Below are positions 17,435 through 25,071 of a DNA stretch of 64,000 nt, piece after piece. Position 1 is the stretch's first letter; the number at the start of each line of letters is the position of its first letter. The notes below the pieces were generated by a model. That model was not told where the DNA came from. It searched no databases and saw nothing but the letters and a program-made list of their open reading frames with translations. Position numbers and translations under genes: made by a program. This DNA is from Nocardia sp. CY41 (GTDB lineage Bacteria; Actinomycetota; Actinomycetes; Mycobacteriales; Mycobacteriaceae): NCBI RefSeq assembly GCF_009829325.1, contig NZ_VUOS01000009.1:186001-250000 (forward strand), given 5' to 3'.

Positions 17435-17731
17435 ATGTCCAGTGACAGCGCGGCCCAGCCGGTCCCGCCCACACCCGAGCCGGACCCCGTGCCTCCTATC
17501 CCAGAACCGGACCCGGTGCCGCCGATTCCCGAGCCGGACCCCATTCCGGACCCGAATCCCGTTCCGCCGGAACCTGATCCGCATCCGCTGCCGCCGGTTC
17601 CCGGCCCCGCGCCCCGCCCGCCGGTACCCGGTCCCGCCCCGGCGCCGCCGCTGCCGGACCCCGGCCGCCCCACACCGGACCCGGGCCTGCCGGGTCCGTC
17701 ACCGGATCCCGCTCCGCCGAATCCGGTGTAG
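17435..17731 (+). CDS. proline-rich repeat protein, 98 aa
   Basis: About half of all residues are proline. After MSSDSAAQ the chain is built from PEPDPVPPI-like units (three near-identical copies at residues about 14-36), then looser P-G-P-A-P units. There is no signal peptide, lipobox or membrane segment, so it should be a cytosolic extended polyproline-type chain. The ATG at 17435 has GAAGGAG upstream, and a SigF-type promoter lies 68 bases before it. It ends 11 bases before the convergent sigF. Function is unknown; translation through so many Pro-Pro pairs would be expected to depend on EF-P. Confidence 0.6.
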   Translation: MSSDSAAQPVPPTPEPDPVPPIPEPDPVPPIPEPDPIPDPNPVPPEPDPHPLPPVPGPAPRPPVPGPAPAPPLPDPGRPTPDPGLPGPSPDPAPPNPV

Positions 17732-17742
17732 GCGGCCCGTGC

Positions 17743-18528
17743 TCAGTCCCGCAGCGCCTGCTCGCGCAGCGAGTTCAACGTCCGGGAAAGAATGCGGGAG
17801 ACGTGCATCTGCGAGACCCCGAGCCGCTCGGCGATCTGGGTCTGTGTCAACGACTCGAAGAACCGCATGACCAGCACCTGACGCTCGCGCTCGGGCAGCT
17901 CGCCGAGCAGCGGCTCGACCGCCATGACGTCCTCGACCAGATGGTAGGACGGCTCTTCGGCGCCGAGGCTGTCCAGCAGCGGCTGCGCGGCACTCTCGGC
18001 GTCCTCGCCTGCCACCGCGTCGATGGACGAGGACTGGTAGGCGTTGCCCGCGATCAGCGCCTGGGTCACCTCGACCAGGTCGACTCCCAACTCCGCGGCG
18101 ATCTCCCTGGCTCGGGGCATCCGGCCCAGCCGCTGCGACAGCGTCTCGACGGTCGGACCGATGCTCAGCTGGATCTCCTTGGTCCGGCGCGGCACCCGCA
18201 CCGCCCAGGTGTTGTCCCGGAAATGCCGCCGCACCTCGCCCATGATGGTGGGGACGGCGAAGGACAGGAACGACGACCCGCGCGTCACGTCGAAACGGTC
18301 GGCTGCCTGCACCAAGCCGAGGCGCGCGACTTGCAGCAGGTCGTCGAAGTTCTCGCCGCGCCCGGAGAACTTACGGGCAATGTGCTCGGCCAGCGGCAGG
18401 CACCGTTCGATCAGCTCCTGGCGCATGGCCTCGCGGCGCGCGTCGCCGGGTTGCAGCGCGGCGATCTTCTCGAAAAGCGGCTCGATGTTGTCGTAGGTGT
18501 CCCCGCGCCCCCTCGGCTCACTCGCCAT
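17743..18528 (-). CDS. sigF: RNA polymerase sigma factor SigF/SigB family
   Basis: About 261 residues with regions 2 to 4 of the SigB/SigF/SigG group: DDLLQVARLGLVQAADRFD and SFLSFAVPTIMGEVRRHFRD (region 2), LGRMPRAREIAAELGV (region 3) and LPERERQVLVMRFFESLTQTQIAERLGVSQMHVSRIL (region 4). No region 1.1 is present, as expected. It overlaps the anti-sigma gene by 11 bases, the classical usfX-sigF arrangement. An ATG three codons upstream (18537) is an alternative start. Several genes within 10 kb carry SigF-type promoters. Confidence 0.9.
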   Translation of the reverse strand: MASEPRGRGDTYDNIEPLFEKIAALQPGDARREAMRQELIERCLPLAEHIARKFSGRGENFDDLLQVARLGLVQAADRFDVTRGSSFLSFAVPTIMGEVRRHFRDNTWAVRVPRRTKEIQLSIGPTVETLSQRLGRMPRAREIAAELGVDLVEVTQALIAGNAYQSSSIDAVAGEDAESAAQPLLDSLGAEEPSYHLVEDVMAVEPLLGELPERERQVLVMRFFESLTQTQIAERLGVSQMHVSRILSRTLNSLREQALRD

Positions 18529-18949
18529 TCTGGGCACCCCGCACCCAGCTGAAGTCGATCACCGTCGGGTATCCGCCCAGCACGCTGTCGTAGGAGCCTT
18601 GCGCGGCGGCGATCGAGTCGGTCAGCGTGCGCACGATGTGCCAGCCGAGCCCGGCGTGACCGACCACCGACTCGGTGACCGCGACAGACGCGACGTGCAC
18701 GAACATCTTGTCGGTGTCGTAGGTGAACTCGCAGTCGATCGTCGAGCCCGGCGCCGCGTCGAGGATGAGCGAGGTCGCCACCTCGTCGAGCGCGAGCCGG
18801 ATGTCGGTCACCTCGTCGAGGGCGAAGTCGGCGATGAGGGCGACGGTCTCGGCGAGCGCGCGCAGCATGGTGAGCTGCTCCAGCTGGGCGGGCACTCGCA
18901 CACCGACGGTCGTCGTGTCGGTAAAGGATCGGGAAGTCCACTCCCCCAT
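18518..18949 (-). CDS. anti-sigma factor, RsbW/UsfX type
   Basis: 143 residues. The fold-defining HATPase-like segments are DIRLALDEVATSLI (N-box-like), a central strand pair and GLGWHIVRTLTDSI. These match the mycobacterial anti-SigF protein UsfX (RsbW-like) in length and pattern. Such proteins bind and silence SigF and are released by STAS-domain anti-anti-sigma factors; one STAS protein is encoded 1 kb upstream at 19890. It lies directly upstream of and overlaps sigF. The ATP lid typical of kinase-active RsbW is poorly conserved, as in UsfX, so kinase activity is doubtful. Confidence 0.85.
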   Translation of the reverse strand: MGEWTSRSFTDTTTVGVRVPAQLEQLTMLRALAETVALIADFALDEVTDIRLALDEVATSLILDAAPGSTIDCEFTYDTDKMFVHVASVAVTESVVGHAGLGWHIVRTLTDSIAAAQGSYDSVLGGYPTVIDFSWVRGAQNGE

Positions 18950-19113
18950 TTGCCCATCACCACCTTGTCCTCATAGCCACTCCACTGTGGCCTGCACATC
19001 GCCGCGAGTTCTCCTGGCCGCCGAAACACCGCGGGCACCGCGGACTGTGGAGCAGATATACGCCGCGTTCCTCGTCGGAGGACGTACCCGCCGAGGCCGG
19101 ATCGAAACGCCGG

Positions 19114-19851
19114 TCAGTCGCCGTCGATGCGCTCGTGCGCGGTGAGCAGCAGGTGGTCGAACTCCGTCCGCAGTGTGGCGGGGACACGCGTCAGACCGGG
19201 CAGATCGGCGACCAACCTGGCGGCCAGTCTGCGCAGCTTGACGTTCGTTTCCTGCGACCGCCAGCTCAGCACCCGGAACGCCTGCTCGGGTCCGATGCCG
19301 TAGATCAGCATGAGCGCGCCCTTCGCCTGTTCGATGACGGCTCTGGCGGCGTACAGCTCGGGCAGGGCGCCGGCCAGCGTCTCCTGCCGGTGTTCGGCGA
19401 GCGTGTCGGTGACATCGATGTAGTAGCCGGAGGTGCCGACGACTCGCCCCGCCTCGTCGGCCATGCGATCGGCGACCAGGATCACGTGATGCACGGCGCC
19501 CGCGGTATCGATGATGCGATGCCGGCTGCTGAACGGTTCCGCGTCGGCGATCGAGCGCGCCAAGGCGCTGGCCACCGCTTCGCGGTCTTCCGGATGCTTG
19601 TGCGTCAGCAATAGTTCCGTCGTCGGCGTCACCGCCCCCGGTGCGTAACCGTGCATCGCCGCGACCTCGTCCGACCATTCCCATCGCCGATCGGCGAACC
19701 AGAACCGGAAACTGCCCACACTCTGCGGCGTTCCCGAACCGATCACTCGGTCCAGCGCCCGGGCTTCTTCGGGCTGGACCGACCTGCTCTCACTCACCGC
19801 AGAAGTATCCGATGCCGGTGCACTCGGTGTGACCGGATCGGCAGCGGTCAC
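19114..19851 (-). CDS. PAS-ANTAR domain RNA-binding regulator
   Basis: 245 residues. A PAS domain covers about 45-155 (GSFRFWFADRRWEWSDEVAAMHGY, HPEDREAV, then GYYIDVTDT). A C-terminal ANTAR domain covers about 165-225 with the typical ARAVIEQAKGALMLIYGIGPEQAFRVLSWRSQETNVKLR sequence. ANTAR domains bind paired hairpins in nascent RNA and promote antitermination; the PAS part would sense light, redox or a ligand. The GTG start at 19851 lies inside an 11-bp perfect stem (19825-19855). It belongs to the cluster of stress regulators around sigF. Confidence 0.85.
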   Translation of the reverse strand: MTAADPVTPSAPASDTSAVSESRSVQPEEARALDRVIGSGTPQSVGSFRFWFADRRWEWSDEVAAMHGYAPGAVTPTTELLLTHKHPEDREAVASALARSIADAEPFSSRHRIIDTAGAVHHVILVADRMADEAGRVVGTSGYYIDVTDTLAEHRQETLAGALPELYAARAVIEQAKGALMLIYGIGPEQAFRVLSWRSQETNVKLRRLAARLVADLPGLTRVPATLRTEFDHLLLTAHERIDGD

Positions 19852-19855
19852 ACCG
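19825..19855 (-). promoter_or_regulatory. 11-bp perfect stem covering the PAS-ANTAR start codon
   Basis: In the transcript CGGTGTGACCG (19855-19845) contains the GTG start and pairs exactly with CGGTCACACCG (19835-19825) across a 9-base loop. This could limit initiation or be an RNA element recognised in trans; it may also be a chance result of the early codons. Confidence 0.4.
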
Positions 19856-19889
19856 GGAGCGCGGGCTTCGGGGCGCCCCGCCCTTCGGC

Positions 19890-20303
19890 TCAGGCGTCCA
19901 GGGCTGCCCGCATGGAGGAGTAGCTGGGGAACAACGACCGCACGCCGGTCACCTCGAGTGCGCGCTCGACTCCCGGTCCGCCCGCGACGATCCGCAGATC
20001 CGGACGACCGACCCCGTCCCTACGCAGGCCGCCGAGCCGCACGGCCGCGCGCAGACTCAAGAACCGCGCCGCCCGCAGATCGATCACTACCGCATCGCAC
20101 GGTGACTGCAACGCACGGTCGACCGTCTCGAAGAACTCGGCCGACACGGCGGCGTCCAACTCGCCTTCGACACGGACCACCACGCATTCCCGGCGGCGAT
20201 CCACCCGCTGCGCCCACAACCGGTTGTCCCGACGACGTCCCGGTCCCGAACCATTGAGATGCACGCCCTCGGCATGCTCTCGTAGCAGAGAAATGACAGA
20301 CAA
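19890..20303 (-). CDS. STAS-domain anti-anti-sigma factor-like protein
   Basis: 137 residues from a TTG start at 20303, chosen because GGGAGG stands 6 bases before it. The STAS fold is recognisable: VVVRVEGELDAAVSAEFFETVDRAL, CDAVVIDLRAARFLSLRAAVRLGGL and LRIVAGGPGVERALEVTGV. Canonical anti-anti-sigma factors carry a phosphorylatable Ser/Thr after the IDL strand (DxSxxD); here this site reads DLRAARFLSLRA, so the usual serine is shifted or replaced. It may act on the nearby UsfX-like anti-sigma factor or on another partner. Confidence 0.75.
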   Translation of the reverse strand: MSVISLLREHAEGVHLNGSGPGRRRDNRLWAQRVDRRRECVVVRVEGELDAAVSAEFFETVDRALQSPCDAVVIDLRAARFLSLRAAVRLGGLRRDGVGRPDLRIVAGGPGVERALEVTGVRSLFPSYSSMRAALDA

Positions 20304-20696
20304 GTCGAACCTCCCGTGTAGGGGGTATCCAGTCCTGGGCGTGGCGGCCGGGGACGAAGGCGGCGCGAGCGCGAATAGGTTGCCGTGCCGTCCCATCGAC
20401 CGGCTGCGCCGAATGCGTCGAACCGGGGTCGGCTGTGATCTCAACCTCCCTACAGTGTGGCACGGTCCACCCGTTCCCGACAGCGTTCGGTAGGAGAACG
20501 TGACCCGCCGCCGGAGCGCCCGTCAGCGGCACAAACCGACCGTTCGGCTGGTGATATTGCCGTTGACGTGGGGTTTCATCGATCCGTCTCCGGGCATATC
20601 CCCGACATATCCCGAACGTCACGCGATGCCGGTCGTAGGGCAACCGCGCGGATTCGCGCGGCCGGAGGGTGCCCGCGACGAGAAACGGAGCACCCG
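20304..20696. other. 393-base region between STAS gene and glycosyltransferase
   Basis: Contains a SigF-type promoter at 20573-20597. A 66-codon frame from GTG 20500 to 20700 has a TAGGAG ribosome-like site and a GTGA overlap with the glycosyltransferase start, but the promoter lies inside it and its third-position composition is mixed. I therefore do not call it a gene. No other coding signal is seen. Confidence 0.5.
20573..20597 (+). promoter_or_regulatory. SigF-type promoter of the GT4 glycosyltransferase
   Basis: GTTT (20573-20576), a 15-base spacer and GGGCAT (20592-20597). The same element pair stands before the UsfY-like gene. Predicted start near 20603, about 94 bases before the GTG at 20697. 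Confidence 0.5.
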
Positions 20697-21908
20697 GTGA
20701 AGATTGCCATGGTTTCCGAAGACGCCAGCCCCCTCGCCGAAGGGAGTCCCGCCGACGGGGGCGGCCGCGGCACCTACGTCGCCGAACTGTCGGCGGCGTA
20801 CGCGCGCCGCGGTCACGAGGTCACCGTCTACACCCGGCGCATCAGTCCGCGCGCGCCCGCCGAGCTGCTCGCCGAAGGCGGCTACCGCGTAGTGCACGTC
20901 GCCGCCGGACCACCCGCTCCACTACCGAGCGACCGGACCCTGCCCTATCTCGGGGACTTCGGCACGGGCCTGCGACGGCATTGGGCCGCCGAACGACCGG
21001 ACATCACCCACGCGCACTACTGGAAGTCCGGGCTCGCCGCCGAGCTGGCCGCCCGCGCGCACGGCATACCGGTGGTGCTGACCTTCCACGGACTCGGCAC
21101 CGTGCAGCGGCGCTGCGAAGGTCTGGCCGACCCCAGCCCGCGCTCACGCATCCGGTTCGAGCGGCTCATCGCGACGCGAGCAGCCCATGTGGTGGCGACC
21201 TGCTCCGACGAGATAGCCGACCTGACCAGGATGGGCGTGCCGCGTTTCCGGACCTCGATCGTGCCCCACGGGGTCGACCTCACCCTGTTCACCCCCGAGG
21301 GCGCCGCGGCCGACCGGCATGCCACGCACCGTCTGCTAGCTGCCGGAGAGTTGGTGCGGCGCAGTGGATTCGACCCGGTGATCAAGGCATTGGCGGACCT
21401 TCCGGACACGGAACTGGTGATCGTGGGCGGTCCGTCCGCCGACGACGAAGACGACGCCGAGGGCCGCAGGCTGCGCCGCCTCGCCTCCGATCACGGTGTG
21501 CGCGAGCGTCTCCGGCTGACCGGACCGGTGACGCGTCCGGTGCTGCCACGGCTGTACCGCTCCGCGGACGTGGTGCTCTGCACGCCGTGGTTCGAACCGT
21601 TCGGACGGGTCGCGCTGGAGGCGATGGCGTGTGGGAAACCGGTGATCGCCACGCCCGTCGGCGGTCTGCTGGACACCGTGGTCGACGGCGTCACCGGGCG
21701 CTTCGTCGCCCCACCCGAAGCCGATGCGATCGCACGGGCTGTGCGTCCATTGCTCGCCGACGCGACGTTGCGCGAAACATGGGGCGCCGCAGGCTATCAG
21801 CGGGCCGCAGGCCGGAACTCCTGGGACCGGGTCGCCGCGGAGACACTCAGCGCCTACCACCGTGGCGCTCCCGCTCACGCGGGCGAGGTCGTCTCCTGGG
21901 CCCGGTGA
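20697..21908 (+). CDS. glycosyltransferase family 4
   Basis: 403 residues with a GT-B layout. The N-terminal domain begins KIAMVSEDASPLAEGSPADGGGRGTYVAELS (acceptor-side Gly loop) and includes HAHYWKSG. The C-terminal nucleotide-sugar domain has IVGGPSADDE, CTPWFEPFGRVALEAMACGKPVIATPVGGL, including the GT4 E-x7-E pair. Enzymes of this type add glucose or mannose from an NDP-sugar or trehalose-type donor to glycolipids or polysaccharide. The GTG at 20697 has ACGGAG at correct spacing. A SigF-type promoter upstream ties it to the stress regulon; the acceptor is unknown. Confidence 0.85.
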   Translation: MKIAMVSEDASPLAEGSPADGGGRGTYVAELSAAYARRGHEVTVYTRRISPRAPAELLAEGGYRVVHVAAGPPAPLPSDRTLPYLGDFGTGLRRHWAAERPDITHAHYWKSGLAAELAARAHGIPVVLTFHGLGTVQRRCEGLADPSPRSRIRFERLIATRAAHVVATCSDEIADLTRMGVPRFRTSIVPHGVDLTLFTPEGAAADRHATHRLLAAGELVRRSGFDPVIKALADLPDTELVIVGGPSADDEDDAEGRRLRRLASDHGVRERLRLTGPVTRPVLPRLYRSADVVLCTPWFEPFGRVALEAMACGKPVIATPVGGLLDTVVDGVTGRFVAPPEADAIARAVRPLLADATLRETWGAAGYQRAAGRNSWDRVAAETLSAYHRGAPAHAGEVVSWAR

Positions 21909-21927
21909 TCCGGGGTCTGGCGGTGGG

Positions 21928-22440
21928 TCAGTAGTGGTCGGCGCGGATGTTCTGGGAGGCGCTGCGCCAGCGCCACGGCGCGACCAGCCAGGTCGTCGTG
22001 AACAGGGCGAGACTCACGACGCCGGACGCCACCGCCGCGGCCGTCCCCGTGACGTAGTCGACGACGAGGACCACCGCGCCGATCAGGGCCAGCCCCAGCA
22101 GCGCGACGCCCGCCATCGCGCAGCGGTGTGCCGCCGAGACGACATTGCCCAGCCGGTGCCTGCGGAACAGGATCCGATGCCAGGACACCGGCGCGATCAG
22201 GAACACCGTGGCTCCGAGCACGGCGGCCAGCGTGGCCAGGTAGAGCGCTCGCATGCCGGGTGACAGCGCGCCGAACGACGCCTGGAACGGCAGCACCAGC
22301 AGTGCCCCGAACAGGAACTGCACGCCGGTCTGCACGACACGCAATTCCTGAACCAGGCTGCTCCAGTTTCGGTCCAGTCGTTCGAGTTCGGTCTCACCCC
22401 GCGCGCGGCGGGCCCACGCGCCGTCGTCAGCTTCGGGCAC
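21928..22440 (-). CDS. DUF6328-type four-helix membrane protein
   Basis: 170 residues with a charged N-terminus (RARGETELERLDRNWSSLVQELRVVQTGVQFLFGALLVLPFQ) and four hydrophobic helices. This pattern fits the actinobacterial DUF6328 family of unknown function, whose members start with the LERNWxELLQELRVxQTGVQxL signature. It overlaps the end of the ChaB-like gene by 14 bases and should be co-transcribed with it from the SigF-type promoter at 22944-22968. No function is known; the context suggests a membrane stress protein. Confidence 0.7.
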   Translation of the reverse strand: MPEADDGAWARRARGETELERLDRNWSSLVQELRVVQTGVQFLFGALLVLPFQASFGALSPGMRALYLATLAAVLGATVFLIAPVSWHRILFRRHRLGNVVSAAHRCAMAGVALLGLALIGAVVLVVDYVTGTAAAVASGVVSLALFTTTWLVAPWRWRSASQNIRADHY

Positions 22441-22852
22441 GCGCTGCCTCCCGGCGATTGCGTTTCTTGATCGCCTCGACGAGTTCGTCCTTGGTCATCC
22501 GGGAGCGGCCGGCGATGTCCAACCGCCGGGCGATGCCGAGCAGATGCTCTTTCGAGGCGTTGGCATCGACGCCTTCGGCGGTCTCGCCCTTGGCGTTCGG
22601 GCCGCGTTGCGCGGCGCGCTCGTCGGAGGGACCGCGCCGGGCTTTGGGCTCCCAGTGGTCGCCGACCTTCTCGTAGCTGTGCTTCAGCGCGGCGTAGGCC
22701 ACCCGATGGGCGCGCTGCTCGTCGCCGTCGTACTGGTCGAGCGCGGCGTCGTGCGCCTCGGCGAAGGTGCGCTGCGCCTTCTTTTCCGACCGTTCCAGCG
22801 TGCTGGGCAACTCGGATTTCTTCACGTCGCCGCGTGCTGTCGTCTTGGGCAT
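22427..22852 (-). CDS. ChaB-family protein with C-terminal Rho-N-like domain
   Basis: 141 residues. Residues 12-75 carry the ChaB signature (ELPSTLERSEKKAQRTFAEAHDAALDQYDGDEQRAHRVAYAALKHSYEKVGDHW). The C-terminus has a SAP/Rho-N-like helix pair (SKEHLLGIARRLDIAGRSRMTKDELVEAI). In actinobacteria this combination recurs in stress-regulated genes; the molecular role is not established, although the Rho-N-like part suggests nucleic-acid binding. The ATG at 22852 has a GGAG-like site. A good SigF-type promoter (GGTT-N15-GGGTAT) lies about 92 bases upstream. Confidence 0.8.
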   Translation of the reverse strand: MPKTTARGDVKKSELPSTLERSEKKAQRTFAEAHDAALDQYDGDEQRAHRVAYAALKHSYEKVGDHWEPKARRGPSDERAAQRGPNAKGETAEGVDANASKEHLLGIARRLDIAGRSRMTKDELVEAIKKRNRREAARARS

Positions 22853-22943
22853 GTGTCGCTCCTTCCGCGTCCCGAGGCCTGCGGTCCGAAGGGGTCCGAA
22901 AGCCCGGTGCCGCCGCATGCGGGCCCTCTGGATATCCGGACGC

Positions 22944-22968
22944 ATACCCGGTGAAACGTCGATTAACC
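22944..22968 (-). promoter_or_regulatory. SigF-type promoter toward the ChaB gene
   Basis: On the minus strand GGTT (22968-22965), 15 bases, then GGGTAT (22949-22944), an exact -10 match. It overlaps a plus-strand element of the same type. Confidence 0.55.
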
Positions 22969-22985
22969 CGGTGTCCGCCGGGTAC
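22961..22985 (+). promoter_or_regulatory. SigF-like promoter toward the nucleotidyltransferase gene
   Basis: GATT (22961-22964), 15 bases, GGGTAC (22980-22985). The -35 part differs by one base from GTTT. The ATG at 22995 lies 9 bases after the -10 element, implying a leaderless or nearly leaderless mRNA. Confidence 0.4.
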
Positions 22986-22994
22986 CACCGCTGC

Positions 22995-23558
22995 ATGGCC
23001 GTTACCACCGATCAGCTGCTGCATGCGCTCACCCGCACGGTGAACGCGCTGGCGGCGACAGATATCCGATTCGCGGTGGCGGGCGGCTGCGCGGTCTACG
23101 CCCGTGGCGGCCCTGCCTCCCAGCACGACGTCGACATCTTCGTCAAACCCGAGGACAGCGGGCGGGCGATCAACACCCTGGCCCGGGCGGGCCTGCGGGT
23201 ATGCGACCCGCCGGAGAACTGGTTGCGCAAGGTTTACGCCGACGACATCCTCGTCGACGTGATCCACCGTCCGAACGACCGCGACGTCACCGACGACCTG
23301 CTCGACCGGGCCACCGAGATGCGGATCGGGCCGGCCAAGGCCCCCGTGATCAGCGGCACCGACCTGATGGTGGACAAGATGCTCGTCTTCGACGCGCACC
23401 GCCTGGATCTGAGCCCGATCCTGCACATCGCACGCGACTTGCGCGAACAGGTGGACTGGGAAATGGTGCGCGAGCAGACCAAGGCATCGCCCTACGCGCG
23501 GGCGTTCATGGGCTTGCTGGACGATCTCGGCATCACCCGCACCGGAAAGGTGGAATAG
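22995..23558 (+). CDS. nucleotidyltransferase-fold protein
   Basis: 187 residues with the minimal nucleotidyltransferase core: FAVAGGCAVYARGGPASQHDVDIFVKPED (Gly-Gly and DVDIF metal motif, residues about 24-53) and a later VDVIHRPND strand. The layout resembles MNT/AbiEii-type proteins, but no partner antitoxin-like gene stands beside it. It is the first gene of a run with the BON protein (starting directly after its stop) and the metallophosphoesterase. A SigF-like promoter lies just upstream, so a stress function is more likely than a toxin role; this is inference. Confidence 0.65.
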   Translation: MAVTTDQLLHALTRTVNALAATDIRFAVAGGCAVYARGGPASQHDVDIFVKPEDSGRAINTLARAGLRVCDPPENWLRKVYADDILVDVIHRPNDRDVTDDLLDRATEMRIGPAKAPVISGTDLMVDKMLVFDAHRLDLSPILHIARDLREQVDWEMVREQTKASPYARAFMGLLDDLGITRTGKVE

Positions 23559-23828
23559 ATGGAGCAGCCGCAATACCTGGTCGCACGGTTGCGCCGGGCG
23601 CTGGCCGAGGACCCCCGCACCGCCGAACTCGGTGTGCAGGTGACCATCCGCGGCGACGTCGTGGTGCTCTGCGGCGAGGTGAGCAGCGAGAACTGCAAGC
23701 AACAGATGGAAACCGTGGTGCACGAGCAGCTTCCGCACGCACGGATCCACAACGACGTCCATGTCACCCGTCCCACGGCCCCCGTCGAGACCGAGACGCT
23801 GGAGCCGGACGGTTCCGAAAGGAGTTGA
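23559..23828 (+). CDS. BON-domain small protein
   Basis: 89 residues with one BON-like unit: LRRALAEDPRTAELGVQVTIRGDVVVLCGEVSSENCKQQMETVVHEQLPHARIHNDVHVTRP. BON domains bind phospholipid or peptidoglycan-associated partners in periplasmic proteins, but this copy has no signal peptide and would be cytosolic. The ATG follows the nucleotidyltransferase stop with no gap, and the metallophosphoesterase begins 5 bases after its stop, indicating one operon. Confidence 0.7.
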   Translation: MEQPQYLVARLRRALAEDPRTAELGVQVTIRGDVVVLCGEVSSENCKQQMETVVHEQLPHARIHNDVHVTRPTAPVETETLEPDGSERS

Positions 23829-23833
23829 GCCGC

Positions 23834-24553
23834 ATGCGGATAGCCGCGGTCGGTGATGTACATCTCGGCGTGGATTCGCGCGGGCAGTGGCGGCCGGCGC
23901 TGGAGGGCCTCGCCGAGCGGGCCGACGTGCTCCTGCTGGCGGGCGATCTGACCCGCCACGGCAGCGCCGACGAAGGGAGGGTCGTCGCGGAGGAGTTCGC
24001 CGACCTGGGCGTGCCGGTCGTCGCCGTCTTGGGCAATCACGACTATCACGGCGACGCCGAACACGAGATCACCGCCGCGCTGACCGACCACGGCATCACC
24101 GTCCTGGAAGGGGCCTCGGTGACTTTGAACGTCGACGGAAGCACCCTCGGGGTCGCAGGCACGAAAGGCTTCGGAGGCGGATTCGCGGGCAAGTGCGCGA
24201 GCGTCTTCGGTGAACCCTTGATGCGCGAATTCGCCGGGCACACCGTGGACGTGGCCGCCGCGCTCGGCACCGCGCTCGATGCGTTGGACACCGACATCAC
24301 CATCGCGCTCACGCACTACTCCCCGATCAGCGACACGCTGCACGGCGAGCCGAGGGAGATCTATCCGTTCCTCGGTTCCTACCTGCTCGGCGAGGCGATC
24401 GACGAACACGGCGCCGACCTGGCGCTGCACGGTCACGCCCACGCGGGGACCGAACGCGGCACCACCCCGGGCGGCATCCGGGTGCGCAATGTCGCCCAGC
24501 CGGTGATCCGAGCGGCCTACGCGGTCTACGACATGCACCCGGCCGCGGTCTGA
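23834..24553 (+). CDS. calcineurin-like metallophosphoesterase
   Basis: 239 residues with the complete metal-binding set: GDVHLG (7-12), AGDLTRHG, LGNHDYHG, THYSPI and the final GHAHAG. These enzymes hydrolyse phosphomono- or diesters with two metal ions; the substrate cannot be deduced. GGAG stands 10 bases before the ATG at 23834. Third gene of the nucleotidyltransferase-BON-phosphoesterase operon, converging on the Hrp1-like gene. Confidence 0.8.
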   Translation: MRIAAVGDVHLGVDSRGQWRPALEGLAERADVLLLAGDLTRHGSADEGRVVAEEFADLGVPVVAVLGNHDYHGDAEHEITAALTDHGITVLEGASVTLNVDGSTLGVAGTKGFGGGFAGKCASVFGEPLMREFAGHTVDVAAALGTALDALDTDITIALTHYSPISDTLHGEPREIYPFLGSYLLGEAIDEHGADLALHGHAHAGTERGTTPGGIRVRNVAQPVIRAAYAVYDMHPAAV

Positions 24554-24565
24554 GGAACGCCGGGC

Positions 24566-24985
24566 TCAGAAGTCGGTCGAGATCGCCTCCACGGTGCTTC
24601 CCGACTGGGTGTTGTCGACGGCGGTGGCGACGTCGGCCTGCGCGATGATGCCGACCAGTCGCCCCTGCTCGAGCACCGGTACACGGCGTACCTGATGCTG
24701 CGACATCACCGACATCACCTTGCGCACGTCGTCGTCGGCTTCGACGGTGACCAATTCCGTGCCGCCGAGTTCGCCCGCGTCGACGCCGAGCGGGTCCTTA
24801 CGCTGGGCGATCACCTTGACGACGATGTCGCGATCGGTGAGCATTCCCTTCAGTTTGTCGTCCTCGCCGCAGATGGGCAGGGCGCCGACATTCAATTCCG
24901 CCATCCGCTGTGCGGCCGCGACCACCGTGTCGCTGGAGCGGACGCATTCCACGTTCGGGGTCATGATGTCCCGTGCTGTTGTCAT
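24566..24985 (-). CDS. tandem CBS-domain protein, Hrp1-like
   Basis: 139 residues comprising two CBS domains and little else. The start MTTARDIMTPNVECV, with GALPICGEDDKLKGMLTDRDIVVKVIA and HQVRRVPVLEQGRLVGIIAQADVA, closely parallels mycobacterial hypoxic response protein 1 (Rv2626c). CBS pairs bind adenosyl nucleotides; the role of Hrp1-type proteins is unsettled. GGAGGACCACG precedes the ATG. A SigF-type promoter on the minus strand (25047-25071) overlaps the promoter of the divergent UsfY-like gene. Confidence 0.8.
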   Translation of the reverse strand: MTTARDIMTPNVECVRSSDTVVAAAQRMAELNVGALPICGEDDKLKGMLTDRDIVVKVIAQRKDPLGVDAGELGGTELVTVEADDDVRKVMSVMSQHQVRRVPVLEQGRLVGIIAQADVATAVDNTQSGSTVEAISTDF

Positions 24986-25046
24986 CGTGGTCCTCCTGGG
25001 ACTTCTACGGGTTCGAGCGGCCCGGATCGGGCGGCTCGCTGACGTC

Positions 25047-25071
25047 GTACCCGCGTTTCGGATCGGCTAAC
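25047..25071 (-). promoter_or_regulatory. SigF-like promoter toward the Hrp1-like gene
   Basis: On the minus strand GTTA (25071-25068), 15 bases, GGGTAC (25052-25047). The leader to the ATG at 24985 would be about 55 bases. Confidence 0.45.

Noticed and set aside
20500..20700. 66-codon frame with TAGGAG ribosome-like site and GTGA overlap with the GT4 gene
   Set aside because: The SigF-type promoter for the GT4 gene lies inside it and third-position composition is not gene-like, so a transcript starting at that promoter would not contain its start.
22995..23558. AbiEii-type toxin of a toxin-antitoxin pair
   Set aside because: No AbiEi-like antitoxin is adjacent, and operon partners and promoter point to the stress regulon instead.
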